Shown here: in pieces, positions 51,865-61,429 of the stretch
Layout: each line of letters begins with the position of its first letter
Position numbering within the stretch: position 1 is the stretch's first letter
Origin: Arthrobacter sp. ISL-28
GTDB taxonomy: Bacteria > Actinomycetota > Actinomycetes > Actinomycetales > Micrococcaceae
NCBI RefSeq assembly: GCF_018613875.1
Contig: NZ_JAGGPJ010000002.1
Coordinates: 86,955 to 150,954, forward strand
Direction of reading: 5' to 3'
DNA length: 64,000 nt
The notes under the pieces: model-generated
What the model was told of the DNA's origin: nothing
What the model saw: the letters and a program-made list of their open reading frames with translations, nothing else
Database searches by the model: none
Position numbers and translations under genes: made by a program

Positions 51865-53310
51865 ATGGTGGAAGAAGGAGCGAATGAATGGCGGAGCCGT
51901 TACGCCCGCCGCCTTGCGGTCGTTGACGGCTGTATCGTGGTATGGGCAACGGCGGGAGCCCTTTTGCTGCGCTTCGGATCTCCTGAAGGTGACGCACTGA
52001 TCAGCGGTCCCGGCCAGCCCTATATGCTTCTGTCCCTCGCCCTTGCTGCTGCCTGGTGGAGCATGCTCTCCCTCTGGGGAAGCCGGGACACGAAAATCCT
52101 CGGCTATGGAGTCGAAGAGTATAAACGGGTGGTTACCGCTTCCCTGTGGTTATTCGGCATTGTTGCAATCCTCTCCTATTCATTCCAGTTTGATACTGCG
52201 CGCGGTTATGTAGGGCTGGCATTCCCTGTGGGCGTGCTGAGCCTGGTGATCTGCCGGTATCTAGTGCGCAAGCTGCTGCATGTTGAACGGCTGACCGGCA
52301 AGAGCGCATCGAGGGTCCTTATCCTGGGAGATGCCGAGAGCGTGAAGCATCTGACGCAGACGTTATTGAGCCAGCCGACAGCCGGCTATCTTCCGGTAGC
52401 CGCTTACCTGCCCGGTTTCCAGGTGGACGATAAAGTTCCTGAAGGCCTGGGCCTGCCCGTCCTTGGGAACGATCCAAGCCTGGATGCAATCCTCGAAGCC
52501 ATTGCAGCGTGCGAACCCGACGCCGTCGCTCTTTCCAGCGGCATCCATCTGCCGCCCGGCACAATCCGGGCCCTCGGGTGGGCTGTCGCCGACCTTAATC
52601 TGCGAATGATCATGGCACCCGCCCTGACGGACGTGGCAGGTCCGCGCATCCACACACAGCCTGTAGCGGGATTGCCGCTCATCCATGTATCCACCCCGAA
52701 TCTCGAAGCCGGGCAGCGTCTCCTCAAGCGAACGTTCGATCTCGTCGCGGGAACCACATTGATTCTGATTCTTTCCCCACTTCTTGTCGTACTTGCCGTA
52801 CTGGTAAAGCTCGACAGTGAAGGGCCGGTACTTTTTCGGCAGGAGCGGATCGGCACGTGCGGAGAACCGTTTCGCATGCTCAAGTTTCGCTCCATGGTGG
52901 TCGACGCCGAGCACCAACTGGAGCTTCTCCGCAGCCGAAATGAGGGTAATACTGTGCTCTTTAAACTGAAAGAAGACCCCCGGGTGACGCGGTTAGGGCG
53001 CTTCATTCGGCGCTACAGCCTGGATGAGCTGCCGCAGCTCTTCAACGTTGTGGGAGGATCCATGAGCCTGGTCGGTCCTCGTCCGCCACTTGCCAGCGAA
53101 GTGGCCCTTTACGAAGCCCATGTGCACAGGAGGCTGCTGGTTCGCCCCGGACTGACGGGCTTGTGGCAGGTCAGCGGCAGATCGCTGCTGACCTGGGAAG
53201 AAGCGGTCCGACTGGACCTCTTCTACGTGGAAAACTGGTCCTTACTGGTGGATATTTCAATTTTATTCCAGACTTTCCGTGCCGTCATTTCCCGCCACGG
53301 CGCCTACTAA
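51865..53310 (+). CDS. undecaprenyl-phosphate sugar-1-phosphate transferase
   Basis: A 481-residue polyprenyl-phosphate glycosyl-1-phosphate transferase that loads the first sugar of the repeat unit. The N-terminal half has four or five membrane helices and a CoA-binding-like Rossmann region (RVLILGDAES); the C-terminal half has the catalytic sugar transferase domain with KRTFDLVAGTTL, EGPVLFRQERIG, KFRSMVVDAE, YSLDELPQLFNV and LVGPRPPL. It is the only initiating transferase in the window, so both sets of Wzx/Wzy depend on it or on another outside. Confidence 0.93.
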   Translation: MVEEGANEWRSRYARRLAVVDGCIVVWATAGALLLRFGSPEGDALISGPGQPYMLLSLALAAAWWSMLSLWGSRDTKILGYGVEEYKRVVTASLWLFGIVAILSYSFQFDTARGYVGLAFPVGVLSLVICRYLVRKLLHVERLTGKSASRVLILGDAESVKHLTQTLLSQPTAGYLPVAAYLPGFQVDDKVPEGLGLPVLGNDPSLDAILEAIAACEPDAVALSSGIHLPPGTIRALGWAVADLNLRMIMAPALTDVAGPRIHTQPVAGLPLIHVSTPNLEAGQRLLKRTFDLVAGTTLILILSPLLVVLAVLVKLDSEGPVLFRQERIGTCGEPFRMLKFRSMVVDAEHQLELLRSRNEGNTVLFKLKEDPRVTRLGRFIRRYSLDELPQLFNVVGGSMSLVGPRPPLASEVALYEAHVHRRLLVRPGLTGLWQVSGRSLLTWEEAVRLDLFYVENWSLLVDISILFQTFRAVISRHGAY

Positions 53311-53605
53311 ACGGCCAGAGTGCTTCCGGGGTAAACCTCTGCCAATACCCAGTTCACCGTCGCAGTAAATCCTGGGCCGCCAAACCTCATGGTGCTCTTG
53401 TCTCAAATTTGTGCTGATCCTGCGCAGAAGCTGCATCTCATGTGAATTCGCTGCGCGGCGGATCGATATGATTAATAACGAATTCAATAATGTAGCAAAG
53501 GTCTCAGCACCAAACGCTCTCTGACGCCGACAGCAGCCGCAATCGGGAGTCGACACCTGGGCTGGACCAAGGCATCCGCAGCACGCTTTTTTGGGGGAAA
53601 CACAG
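53311..53605. other. 295-base gap before small secreted gene
   Basis: No frame of note. GGGGGAAA close to the end is the ribosome site of the following TTG-started gene. Confidence 0.5.
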
Positions 53606-53866
53606 TTGAAGGAAGTCGTCTCAGCGCTCATCCTTGCCGGCTCACTTAGCTTTGCCGGCATGACCACCGCCCAGGCAATCCAGGATCCTGGACATCGCTC
53701 GAAGGCGGCAGGCGCGTCCACTAATGCAGGGCCGGCCAACATCGATTCCGGGAACACGGGAGTCACCACCCTGATGCTCCTGTGGGGTGCAGCCGGCATC
53801 GGAGCTATGGCTCTGGGTGCAGGAAGCGTCGCAGCTGCTACACGCCGCGCCAAACTCGAAGCATAG
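53606..53866 (+). CDS. small exported membrane-anchored protein
   Basis: An 86-residue protein with a signal peptide (VVSALILAGSLSFAGMTTAQA), a short polar Ser/Asn-rich part and a C-terminal membrane segment (VTTLMLLWGAAGIGAMALGAG) ending in charged residues. It starts at TTG with GGGGGAAAC upstream. It sits between the sugar transferase and the second BY-kinase, so a role as a partner of the export machinery is possible. No family is recognised. Confidence 0.65.
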   Translation: MKEVVSALILAGSLSFAGMTTAQAIQDPGHRSKAAGASTNAGPANIDSGNTGVTTLMLLWGAAGIGAMALGAGSVAAATRRAKLEA

Positions 53867-53987
53867 TGGCTGGCCCTTTGGCACCCTCATCTTGACCTCT
53901 GTACTGCAGGTATAATCGAGAAATCCGCGAAAGGGCTGCCTGGATGGCTGGCAGAGCCGACGGTCATCTATTCAGGGGGAATTAGGC

Positions 53988-55505
53988 TTGGACTTGCGCG
54001 ACTACTTGCGGATCTTGCGCCGCAACTGGATGGTCATTGTTGCGTTGGCACTTGCAGGTCTGCTCGTGGGGGGTGCAGCATCTCTTCTCTCGAAACCTAC
54101 ATACACAGCAGAAACGCAGTTGTTCGTTGCAATTCAAGGCTCGGGTACGATCCAGGAATTGCAGCAAGGAAACACTTTCACTCAGGCGCGCGTCCAGTCC
54201 TATGTCAAGACCGTCGATTCGCCTGTGGTTCTGCAGCCTGTTATTGACGCACTGGGGTTAGACGTCACAGCCGACGAGTTGGCAGGCAAGGTGACGGCCG
54301 GCACTGATGTCAATACTGTCCTGATAAGCATTGCCGTCGATGATAGCTCCCCTGTTCAAGCTTCCGCTATCGCCGAAGCAGTCGCGAACAGCCTTATAAA
54401 AGCAGTGGACATGCTTGAAAAGCCAAAAGCCGGGGGCACTTCGCCGGTAAGCCTTTCGGTCATAAAGCCAGCCATCGCTCCTCTCTACCCTTCTGCTCCA
54501 AATACCCGTCTCGACCTCATTCTCGGCACATTGATGGGGACTGTGCTCGGACTCGGTGTTGCCCTGCTGCGGACCACTCTGGACGCTCGGATACGGAATG
54601 AGGACGACCTCCGCCAGGTCACAGATAGCCCCCTCCTTGGCGCCATCTCCTTTGATCAGGACGCTGAGAAACAACCCTTGGTGACCCAAAGTGCGCCCCA
54701 AAGCCCGAGAGCCGAAGCATTCAGGCAGCTACGAACGAATCTGCAGTTTGCCAACGTCACTGGGACGGCCAACACCGTACTCATCACGTCGTCCCTTCCA
54801 GGAGAGGGCAAGAGCACAACTGCCGCAAACCTGGCCATCGCCCTCGCACAGGCGGGACGCACGGTCTGCCTCGTCGATGCCGACCTGCGCCGTCCAATGG
54901 TGAATGAATACTTGGGTCTTGAGCGCAATGCCGGGCTTACTACAGCCCTCGTCGGAGCGGCAGATGTCAATGACTTGCTGCAGCCATGGGGTGAGAACAA
55001 CCTCTACGTCCTAACTTCCGGGCAAATCCCCCCAAACCCCAGCGAACTGCTTGGATCCACAGAGATGCAGCATCTGATCCTGCGACTGGGAGATGCCTTT
55101 GACACAGTGATCATCGATGCGCCACCACTGTTGCCCGTCACCGACGCCGCAGTTCTCTCCCAGCATGTTGGAGGGGTTGTGCTTGTGGCGGGTGTCCAGA
55201 AAATAAAGCGGCACGATCTCGAAAAGTCACTCTCCAGTCTTCGCTTGGTCGAAGCAAACCTCCTAGGAGTTGTGCTCAACCGGGTACCGGCCAAAGGTGC
55301 AGACGCCTATGACTACGGTTACTACACACAGGAGAGACGCTCCAACTCTGGTCCCGGGATGGTGTCTAAGAAGTTCCGCCGGTCTCGGACGGAGCAAGCA
55401 CCAGCAAAGTCGCTGCCGGCAGACGGAGATGGCTCCCGGAGGATGATTCAGCCGTCAGAGCATGCGCGCGACGTTCCCGGACAGCGGGTGACGGAGCGGT
55501 CCTGA
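53988..55505 (+). CDS. Wzz-like BY-kinase, second copy
   Basis: A 505-residue paralogue of the protein at 50359 with the same plan: two membrane helices, Walker A (SLPGEGKSTTAANL), Walker A-prime (VCLVDADLRRP) and Walker B (VIIDAPPLLPV). The tyrosine cluster (YDYGYYTQ) is followed by a longer basic tail. It starts at TTG with AGGGGGAATT upstream. Two kinases in one locus are unusual for a single glycan. No cognate low-molecular-weight phosphatase gene is seen in the window. Confidence 0.93.
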   Translation: MDLRDYLRILRRNWMVIVALALAGLLVGGAASLLSKPTYTAETQLFVAIQGSGTIQELQQGNTFTQARVQSYVKTVDSPVVLQPVIDALGLDVTADELAGKVTAGTDVNTVLISIAVDDSSPVQASAIAEAVANSLIKAVDMLEKPKAGGTSPVSLSVIKPAIAPLYPSAPNTRLDLILGTLMGTVLGLGVALLRTTLDARIRNEDDLRQVTDSPLLGAISFDQDAEKQPLVTQSAPQSPRAEAFRQLRTNLQFANVTGTANTVLITSSLPGEGKSTTAANLAIALAQAGRTVCLVDADLRRPMVNEYLGLERNAGLTTALVGAADVNDLLQPWGENNLYVLTSGQIPPNPSELLGSTEMQHLILRLGDAFDTVIIDAPPLLPVTDAAVLSQHVGGVVLVAGVQKIKRHDLEKSLSSLRLVEANLLGVVLNRVPAKGADAYDYGYYTQERRSNSGPGMVSKKFRRSRTEQAPAKSLPADGDGSRRMIQPSEHARDVPGQRVTERS

Positions 55506-55546
55506 CCGAGGGCATCGCCGATTAGCGCCCCTAGGGCCCTCCGCTG

Positions 55547-56626
55547 TTAGATAAGGTCCCAAGTAAGTGCCGTCCCACGGCTTACGTCAGTCCGAAACTT
55601 CCTGCCGATGACGACGTCAAGAAGCTTGGGTTCCAGGCCCCCGGCAGGACGGATACTGCGAACGTTCTGCCGCGTCAGTTCTTCGCCTTCCCTCACATCC
55701 TTCACGATGCACAGTGATCGCCTGAGCCTTAGGCTTTCAGCTTCACTGGCAGTCGGCGTGAATGTCGGACTGCCCAGTGAGGTCCAAGCCCGCTGGGTCT
55801 CAAGCACTAGCTGCCGGAGCTCATGGGGCTCAAGTGAGAACTCGGCGTCTACACCTCCGTCTGCCCGACTGAGCGTCACATGCTTTTCGATAAGGCGGGC
55901 ACCCAGGGCCGATGCCGCGATAGCCGCACCGATTCCCTGCGTGTGGTCGGAAAGTCCAGCGCGAACACCAAACAAGTCAGCCAACACCGGCAGTCCTCGC
56001 AGATTCGATTCACTCGGGTCTGCGGGGTACGAAGAAGTGCAACAAAGAATGACGATATCGTTGTTTCCTTCATCCCTAATCGTTCGGACAGCCAGGTCCA
56101 AGTCTTCAAGGGTGGCAGCACCGTTCGAGAGAATAACGGGCTTTCCCGTCTGTGCCACCCTCCGCAACAGGTCCACGTCGCCAATTTCCAATGACGCAAT
56201 CTTGTACATCGGAGCGCCGAGTCCCTCAAGCAAGTCCACGGCAGTGCGGTCAAAGGGGCTCGAAAAAGGAATAAGACCTCGATCCCTCGCCCTGGAAAAT
56301 AATCGTTCATGCCAAGACCAAGGCGTGTGTGCCTCCTCATATAAGGCATGCAGGTTCTTCCCGCCCCACAGTGGATGACTGGCTGAAATTCTAAAACGCG
56401 GAAGGTCACAATCAAGGGTGATCGTGTCCGCAGTATACGTTTGGAACTTTATGGCCCCTGCCCCTGAGTCAGCCACCGCATCAATAATATCCAGCGCACG
56501 TTGCAGGTCACCGTTGTGGTTCCCGGACATTTCCGCCACTATCAGCGGCGGTACATCCTCGCGCAGCCACAAATTTTCCGTCATCTTATTCACCAATTTG
56601 AATCTTTCATCCATTGTTCCCGCCAT
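55547..56626 (-). CDS. pseI: pseudaminic acid synthase
   Basis: A 359-residue PseI-type enzyme that condenses phosphoenolpyruvate with 2,4-diacetamido-2,4,6-trideoxy-altropyranose. It reads strongly like known PseI: VAEMSGNHNGDLQRAL, KFQTYTADTITLD, FSSPFD, MYKIASLEIGD, GLSDHTQGIG, IEKHVTLSRADGGVDAEFSLEP, and the SAF-like C-terminus ending RGTALTWDLI. The ATG at 56614 is an alternative start. The other pse genes (pseB, pseC, pseH, pseG) are not in this window. It is the last gene of its operon. Confidence 0.93.
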   Translation of the reverse strand: MAGTMDERFKLVNKMTENLWLREDVPPLIVAEMSGNHNGDLQRALDIIDAVADSGAGAIKFQTYTADTITLDCDLPRFRISASHPLWGGKNLHALYEEAHTPWSWHERLFSRARDRGLIPFSSPFDRTAVDLLEGLGAPMYKIASLEIGDVDLLRRVAQTGKPVILSNGAATLEDLDLAVRTIRDEGNNDIVILCCTSSYPADPSESNLRGLPVLADLFGVRAGLSDHTQGIGAAIAASALGARLIEKHVTLSRADGGVDAEFSLEPHELRQLVLETQRAWTSLGSPTFTPTASEAESLRLRRSLCIVKDVREGEELTRQNVRSIRPAGGLEPKLLDVVIGRKFRTDVSRGTALTWDLI

Positions 56627-56645
56627 TTCGTTTTAAGGGTCTGGA

Positions 56646-57941
56646 TCAGTCGCGCAACATGTTGCCGACAGCCCGGCGTAAGAGCTCTTCAGATTCAGCA
56701 CCTGTAGCCGCCACTAAGGCCGGCCCCAAGCCCAGCGACCGGGAGTACCGAAGCATGTCCGGTCCGGCAAGTCTCACAGCGGCGCCTTGCTCGGGCTGAG
56801 ACAGGACGACCAGCAGTGGACCCGAGGCGTCCCGGAGCTTACTCAAATCGCACGGGAGCTCTCTCATGGCATCTGCCAGCGTCCAGGCCGGAACCCCGAT
56901 GATCAGTGCATCGATGATTGCAGTCGAGTTGATTCCGACGACAACGTCCCCGGGAGCAAGTGACGCAAGAAAATTCTCCGACTTGTTCTCGAATGCTAAC
57001 GCCGCAGCCGCTGTCTTCCAGTTTTCATCGAGGTCACTGCGCGTCACGCTTGGATGCAGCCGCAGAGAAACATCCAGGCCCCAGCTCCTCGCCATCGAGC
57101 AAAGACGGGCAAGAGCCTCCTTTTCCGTTTCCATCAAGCTTTCCATCGAGTGCACAACCCTTAGTCGTTTAGGCGGTCCTGGGGCGATGAACTTGCAGAT
57201 GTCAGGTCTGCCGACAACATGAAGAGTGCAATCTTGGTTGACTGCCCGAAACCACTGCAGTTGAGCTTCACCCCATACCAGCACGTTTTCGGCTACAGGA
57301 GGCAGATAGTTTTGATTCGGAGTGCCGTGAACCATCGTGGCGGTCGTCCGTGCAAGCTTTTTTGCCTGCCAAATCAGCGGCCGACAATATGCGCTCCGGT
57401 CGAAATCGGAAAGCCACACATGCTCTTTCGGCAGGCTTTCCACCCACGCCTGCGCAAGGTCGTAACGGATGGCCTGCAGAAGAAACAGGACCTCAAGGTA
57501 GACCCGCGACAGGTGCGGGTGACCTATGCCCTTTAGGACCGTGTACCTGCGTAATTTGAGGGCCCGCCCGACCCTGGTCCAATGAGTGCTGCCGCGGAAT
57601 GACAGTACCGCGAGGCTCGGGAAATGCTGCATCCCCTGCAAAACGTCACATTCGGCAAGCCTCCGGTCCCCGACGAGGTTTGTTGCCGTCCCCTCAAGAG
57701 ACGTCAAGACGGCCCTCCCCAAGCTGGCTCCATGAGCTACAGGATTCGCAAGGACCAGCGTAAGTTTTGCCGGCGCCAGGACTATACCGCGCCGGGCGGG
57801 AAAGAGCAGCAGAACCAGCAGTATTGCGGCAGTTGCAAAGGCCCTTAAGGTTTGATGACTGTGGCGCAGGTGATCCCCTTGCTTCAATGAGTCGGCAACT
57901 TCATCGGCAAGACTGCTCAGGTTAGGGTGGCGAACTCTCAC
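56646..57941 (-). CDS. unrecognised surface-glycan protein, transferase-like
   Basis: A 431-residue protein without a nameable motif. It has FATAAILLVLLLFPARRG (one possible membrane segment), HGTPNQNYLP, VLVWGEAQLQWF and a late STAIIDALIIGVPAWTLA, reminiscent of sialyl- and glycerophosphate-type capsule transferases. The GTG at 57941 overlaps the upstream stop (GTGA) and so is preferred over an ATG at 58016. It may share descent with the protein at 45547 by fold only. It may be the transferase for the pseI product; that is inference from place. Confidence 0.65.
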   Translation of the reverse strand: MRVRHPNLSSLADEVADSLKQGDHLRHSHQTLRAFATAAILLVLLLFPARRGIVLAPAKLTLVLANPVAHGASLGRAVLTSLEGTATNLVGDRRLAECDVLQGMQHFPSLAVLSFRGSTHWTRVGRALKLRRYTVLKGIGHPHLSRVYLEVLFLLQAIRYDLAQAWVESLPKEHVWLSDFDRSAYCRPLIWQAKKLARTTATMVHGTPNQNYLPPVAENVLVWGEAQLQWFRAVNQDCTLHVVGRPDICKFIAPGPPKRLRVVHSMESLMETEKEALARLCSMARSWGLDVSLRLHPSVTRSDLDENWKTAAAALAFENKSENFLASLAPGDVVVGINSTAIIDALIIGVPAWTLADAMRELPCDLSKLRDASGPLLVVLSQPEQGAAVRLAGPDMLRYSRSLGLGPALVAATGAESEELLRRAVGNMLRD

Positions 57942-59122
57942 GGCCTCGAGGGCCTTACTCTCCGCACCAGGGACACTGCGCTTCCCATGACGGCAAACGA
58001 GACTGACCGTAGCCATGCCAGCGACGGAGCGCCCAGCTTCGGTTTCGGGGAAGCCTGGAGAGGACCCGCGTTTCGTTGTGTGGCCTCGAGAAAAGCGGTC
58101 CCCCAGGTAGCGTCGGGCTCAAGATATGCTCCCTCGGCCCATTCGTTCCATGCGTTGATGAAAACGAGCCCCGTCCCCTGGCGGTCATCCTCGGCTCTTC
58201 GGGCGTGGGTCAGCCACTCCCCATAACTCCGCGGATTGTGGCCCACATAAATTGTGGCCCTGTTCCCCCTGCGTGCCGTGTTGTCCCACCCGGGGACAAC
58301 GCCGCGGTACCTGGTGAATGAGGGAGGTCTTCTTCGCATGAATCGTTTGGCCATTCGTTCGTAGGACATGATCCTGCCTGAGAAATCAGACCGAAGCCCT
58401 TTGACCGGAAGCAGCTGCGCTGATGCCAAAGTGTTTGAACCTACCGGGGGAAACTCTGAGATTGCATCGACGCCATACCAGGTCGGTTCTATGCCGAACT
58501 TTGTTTCAGCCGCAATGATGTGGAGCTCGCCCAGTCCATATTCCTTCGCCAACCGGCGCCAACTAGACATCAGCTCGGCAGCGTCGGGAACGTGATCGAC
58601 CCTATGGATGACGAGGACCAAGGCGCCGTCGACGCGCAGGTAACGCTCATCCCTGAAGTATGGAAGAAAATCGTCAAAGATTTCCTCGGCTGTGGTGCCA
58701 GAGTAGTTCTGACCCATCAGGACCTCATGTTCCTTGCCGTCCCAGCGCCGCGTCCAGTTTTCGTTGGCCCAAGATAGGCAGAAGGGAAAGTTTGGTCCGG
58801 CTTGGAGATAGTTGTCGACCGGCCGCTCTAGGAGGCGATGGCCGTCGAACCAGTAAAAGTAGAAGCAGAAGGCGTCGACATCGTGCCGTTTGGCGAGGTC
58901 CGCCTGCCGGTGCATGACTTCAACACTCCGCAGGTCGTACTGTCCAAGCGTTTCGACGCGTCTCGGATGGTCATGCCCGTCATACTGAGGCCTTGCTTTC
59001 CTGACATTGGTCCATTCCGTAAATCCCGCCCCCCACCATTCGTCATTCTCAGGAATTTGATGGAACTGAGGAAGGTAGTAAGCGACGGTCAAGGACGACG
59101 CAATGCGCGACAGGCTGGGCAA
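57938..59122 (-). CDS. WbsX-like / glycoside-hydrolase-99-like protein
   Basis: A 394-residue protein of the WbsX type, common in polysaccharide loci. YYLPQFHQIPENDEWWGAGFTEW, FCFYFYWFDGHRLLE, FPFCLSWANENWTRRWDG and VFINAWNEWAEGAYLEP are the family hallmarks. The fold is that of GH99 endo-mannosidase-like barrels, but WbsX proteins in such loci are usually taken as glycosyltransferase-associated of uncertain activity. It starts at TTG with GGAGG upstream. Confidence 0.85.
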   Translation of the reverse strand: MPSLSRIASSLTVAYYLPQFHQIPENDEWWGAGFTEWTNVRKARPQYDGHDHPRRVETLGQYDLRSVEVMHRQADLAKRHDVDAFCFYFYWFDGHRLLERPVDNYLQAGPNFPFCLSWANENWTRRWDGKEHEVLMGQNYSGTTAEEIFDDFLPYFRDERYLRVDGALVLVIHRVDHVPDAAELMSSWRRLAKEYGLGELHIIAAETKFGIEPTWYGVDAISEFPPVGSNTLASAQLLPVKGLRSDFSGRIMSYERMAKRFMRRRPPSFTRYRGVVPGWDNTARRGNRATIYVGHNPRSYGEWLTHARRAEDDRQGTGLVFINAWNEWAEGAYLEPDATWGTAFLEATQRNAGPLQASPKPKLGAPSLAWLRSVSFAVMGSAVSLVRRVRPSRP

Positions 59123-59123
59123 A

Positions 59124-60602
59124 CTAAACCTCCGAAGGGGTAAGTGGATAACTCTTGCGGATTGTGGTCCGGGAAAGCGTGTTGGCTTTCACGAAGTGGC
59201 CGGCCACCATGGCCAGAAGCAGATAACCGAGCACTTCATACAGTGACCCTCTCAAAACAATGAAAAGGAGGGCCGCGACTGGTGCATCGGTAATACCCGA
59301 AATATCGTAGTGATGTCCCGGTGTATGCCCTGTACGTCCCGTCATACGGCTCCCAACTCCACGGAGTCCGTATCCTAAGGCAAAAAACGCCACGACGACT
59401 CCCGGCGACGAACCAATCAGATGGGCCTCTCCCCACAGCGGCATCGAAACGTTGGTGTAGCTCATTCCCGTGATGTGGGCTACTACCGGCCCCCCGGCGT
59501 CACCTGTCACTTGTGCCGAGAGGAACGGTACCCACCTTAATAAAGGGGCAACGATTAGTTCCGCGGCGGTCGGATAGCTATCCGGGATCTCGCCCCACAG
59601 CGAAGTCTCACGGCTAAGCATCTCGAAGGAGTCAAAATCGAACGAGGCAAGCGTTGCCTCTGGCGCGCCAGCTTCAATCGCCGCCGCTCCTGTTCCGTCC
59701 CCTCTGAGTAAATCAAGCGTGGGGAACACCGTAACCATCAGCACCACTGCACCTACCGGAATCCACCTGGTCGATGGACGCTGGACCAGCCAGGCACCGA
59801 CGACTGCAACGAGAAAGCTGCCGGTCAGAAACCTCGAGCCGATGAGGGGGTTGGAGGCCACGAACCCGGCTACAAAGGCTATGGCGATGAGTAAGCGAGG
59901 AACTTCGTAACCCACTCGACGGGCGTAAATCGCAAATGCAGGTACAAATATCGCTCCCGCGGTGGAGATGAAATATAAGGTGCCTATTGCCGGAATGTCT
60001 GCAAGGTTAATTAGTTGGCTACTAAAAGCCGAACGGCCTGAGAACATAGCCGTCCCCATTGTGGCAACGAAAACAACGGTGGCCGCTGACTGCACGAGGA
60101 TTAGGATTTTCAGCCGGCTAAGCAGGACCGATTTTGTTTTCTCAGCTGGCTCGTCGAGAGCCCAAGGCGTTGATGCATCGTTCTTACGGCGTAGCGTATA
60201 CCCCGCGAAAGCGGCCACACATCCGAAAATAACGCTCCATTGAGCAGAGTCAACGATATCAGCGCCGAAGAGTCCGCCCCAAGGAAATGTGCCCTTTGCA
60301 AGCTGGAATGCCGGAGCCAGGCCCATGAAAATATATGTCCAGGTCCAGAATATGGCCCATGCAAGACTCCATGTTTTCTTGGCAACCAAAAACACCAAGA
60401 TCAAGCCAGGAAGAACAGCCAATGCCACGGCTTTAGCAATAACGGCTTGCGGCCATGTGAATCCGTTCAGGAGACCATAGGTGGCGGATGATGAAAGCCA
60501 TCCCACCACAATGATGGTCGCAGCGAGCGGCAAAATCCTAGGGCGAAGCCGTAGGGTCCGGTTGACGCCTTCCGTTCCGTGGGACTCGGAGGGCAAACTC
60601 AC
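59124..60602 (-). CDS. O-antigen polymerase-like membrane protein (Wzy-like), second copy
   Basis: A 492-residue membrane protein with 12 or more hydrophobic segments and an extended periplasmic loop (FEMLSRETSLWGEIPDSYPT). It is unlike the polymerase at 39264 but clearly related to the remnant at 20813. Its stop lies 1 base before the next start. It would polymerise a different repeat unit or supplement the first. Confidence 0.83.
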   Translation of the reverse strand: MSLPSESHGTEGVNRTLRLRPRILPLAATIIVVGWLSSSATYGLLNGFTWPQAVIAKAVALAVLPGLILVFLVAKKTWSLAWAIFWTWTYIFMGLAPAFQLAKGTFPWGGLFGADIVDSAQWSVIFGCVAAFAGYTLRRKNDASTPWALDEPAEKTKSVLLSRLKILILVQSAATVVFVATMGTAMFSGRSAFSSQLINLADIPAIGTLYFISTAGAIFVPAFAIYARRVGYEVPRLLIAIAFVAGFVASNPLIGSRFLTGSFLVAVVGAWLVQRPSTRWIPVGAVVLMVTVFPTLDLLRGDGTGAAAIEAGAPEATLASFDFDSFEMLSRETSLWGEIPDSYPTAAELIVAPLLRWVPFLSAQVTGDAGGPVVAHITGMSYTNVSMPLWGEAHLIGSSPGVVVAFFALGYGLRGVGSRMTGRTGHTPGHHYDISGITDAPVAALLFIVLRGSLYEVLGYLLLAMVAGHFVKANTLSRTTIRKSYPLTPSEV

Positions 60603-61429
60603 GAGGCACCACGTTGCTTTACTGGCGTCCCGAAATTATGGGCCTGTCCCCGCCATCTGCGACGTACGGTGGGAATGGGCGCCAGCAGCAATTCCGGGTA
60701 GCGAAAGTAGAAGCGGGACGCCGAGGCTATTTCCCTGATCCAAGGCTGAATTCGAAACGCTTTGGTCTCCCGCTTCCAGGCATGGACCCATGAAACGCCG
60801 GGGACCACGATAACCTCTTGCCCGCGAGTCCAGGCGTCCAGTCCAAATGCGTGATCCTCGTAATAAAGGAAATACCTTTCGTCCCATCCGCCGGCGCTTC
60901 GGATCCGTTCCGTTTCACCGCACACGGCGGCGCCCATAGCCCACGCAACGTACGTAGGTCCATGTGAAGTGTCAGGAAGGTAGCCCTCCACTGAACTGCC
61001 AGGCAGTGTTATGCCGCGATGCGCCAGCTTATCCACGAAAAAGGGCAACCCTCGTCCGTTTGGCTGGATCGTCCCGTCAGGATTCCTCAGTTGGGGACAT
61101 ACAATGGCGTCACGCTCACTGATGATGCGTTCCAGAACCTCGAACGACGAGGCATCAACTTTTACGTCTGGATTGACGAAAGCAACGTACGCGCTTCGCG
61201 CTGCCTTCAGCCCGATGTTGTTGGCCCGGCTGAAACCTACATTTTGGCCAAGGCGGATAACTTCGGCACCCAGTCCTTCTGCGAATTCTGGCCCACCGTC
61301 GGAGGAGTTGTTGTCGACGACGATCCACTGTGCGCCGTGCTTTTCTGTCCCCTCCCACCACGTACGCAGCTCCTCGCGGTTGTTGTAGGTGACGGTGATC
61401 AAGGTCCATGCGGACGCGTCATGCTTCAA
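60599..61429 (-). CDS. GT2-family glycosyltransferase
   Basis: A 276-residue GT2 enzyme with TLITVTYNNREELRTWWEG, a metal site in FVNPDVKVDAS and GGWDERYFLYYEDHAFGLD. It resembles rhamnosyltransferase-like members. The start overlaps the upstream stop by 11 bases and its stop overlaps the polymerase start by 4. Confidence 0.88.
   Translation of the reverse strand: MKHDASAWTLITVTYNNREELRTWWEGTEKHGAQWIVVDNNSSDGGPEFAEGLGAEVIRLGQNVGFSRANNIGLKAARSAYVAFVNPDVKVDASSFEVLERIISERDAIVCPQLRNPDGTIQPNGRGLPFFVDKLAHRGITLPGSSVEGYLPDTSHGPTYVAWAMGAAVCGETERIRSAGGWDERYFLYYEDHAFGLDAWTRGQEVIVVPGVSWVHAWKRETKAFRIQPWIREIASASRFYFRYPELLLAPIPTVRRRWRGQAHNFGTPVKQRGAS

Noticed and set aside
55506..55546. Possible palindromic terminator between convergent BY-kinase and pseI genes
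   Set aside because: The CCCCTAGGG core is short and its flanks do not pair well.
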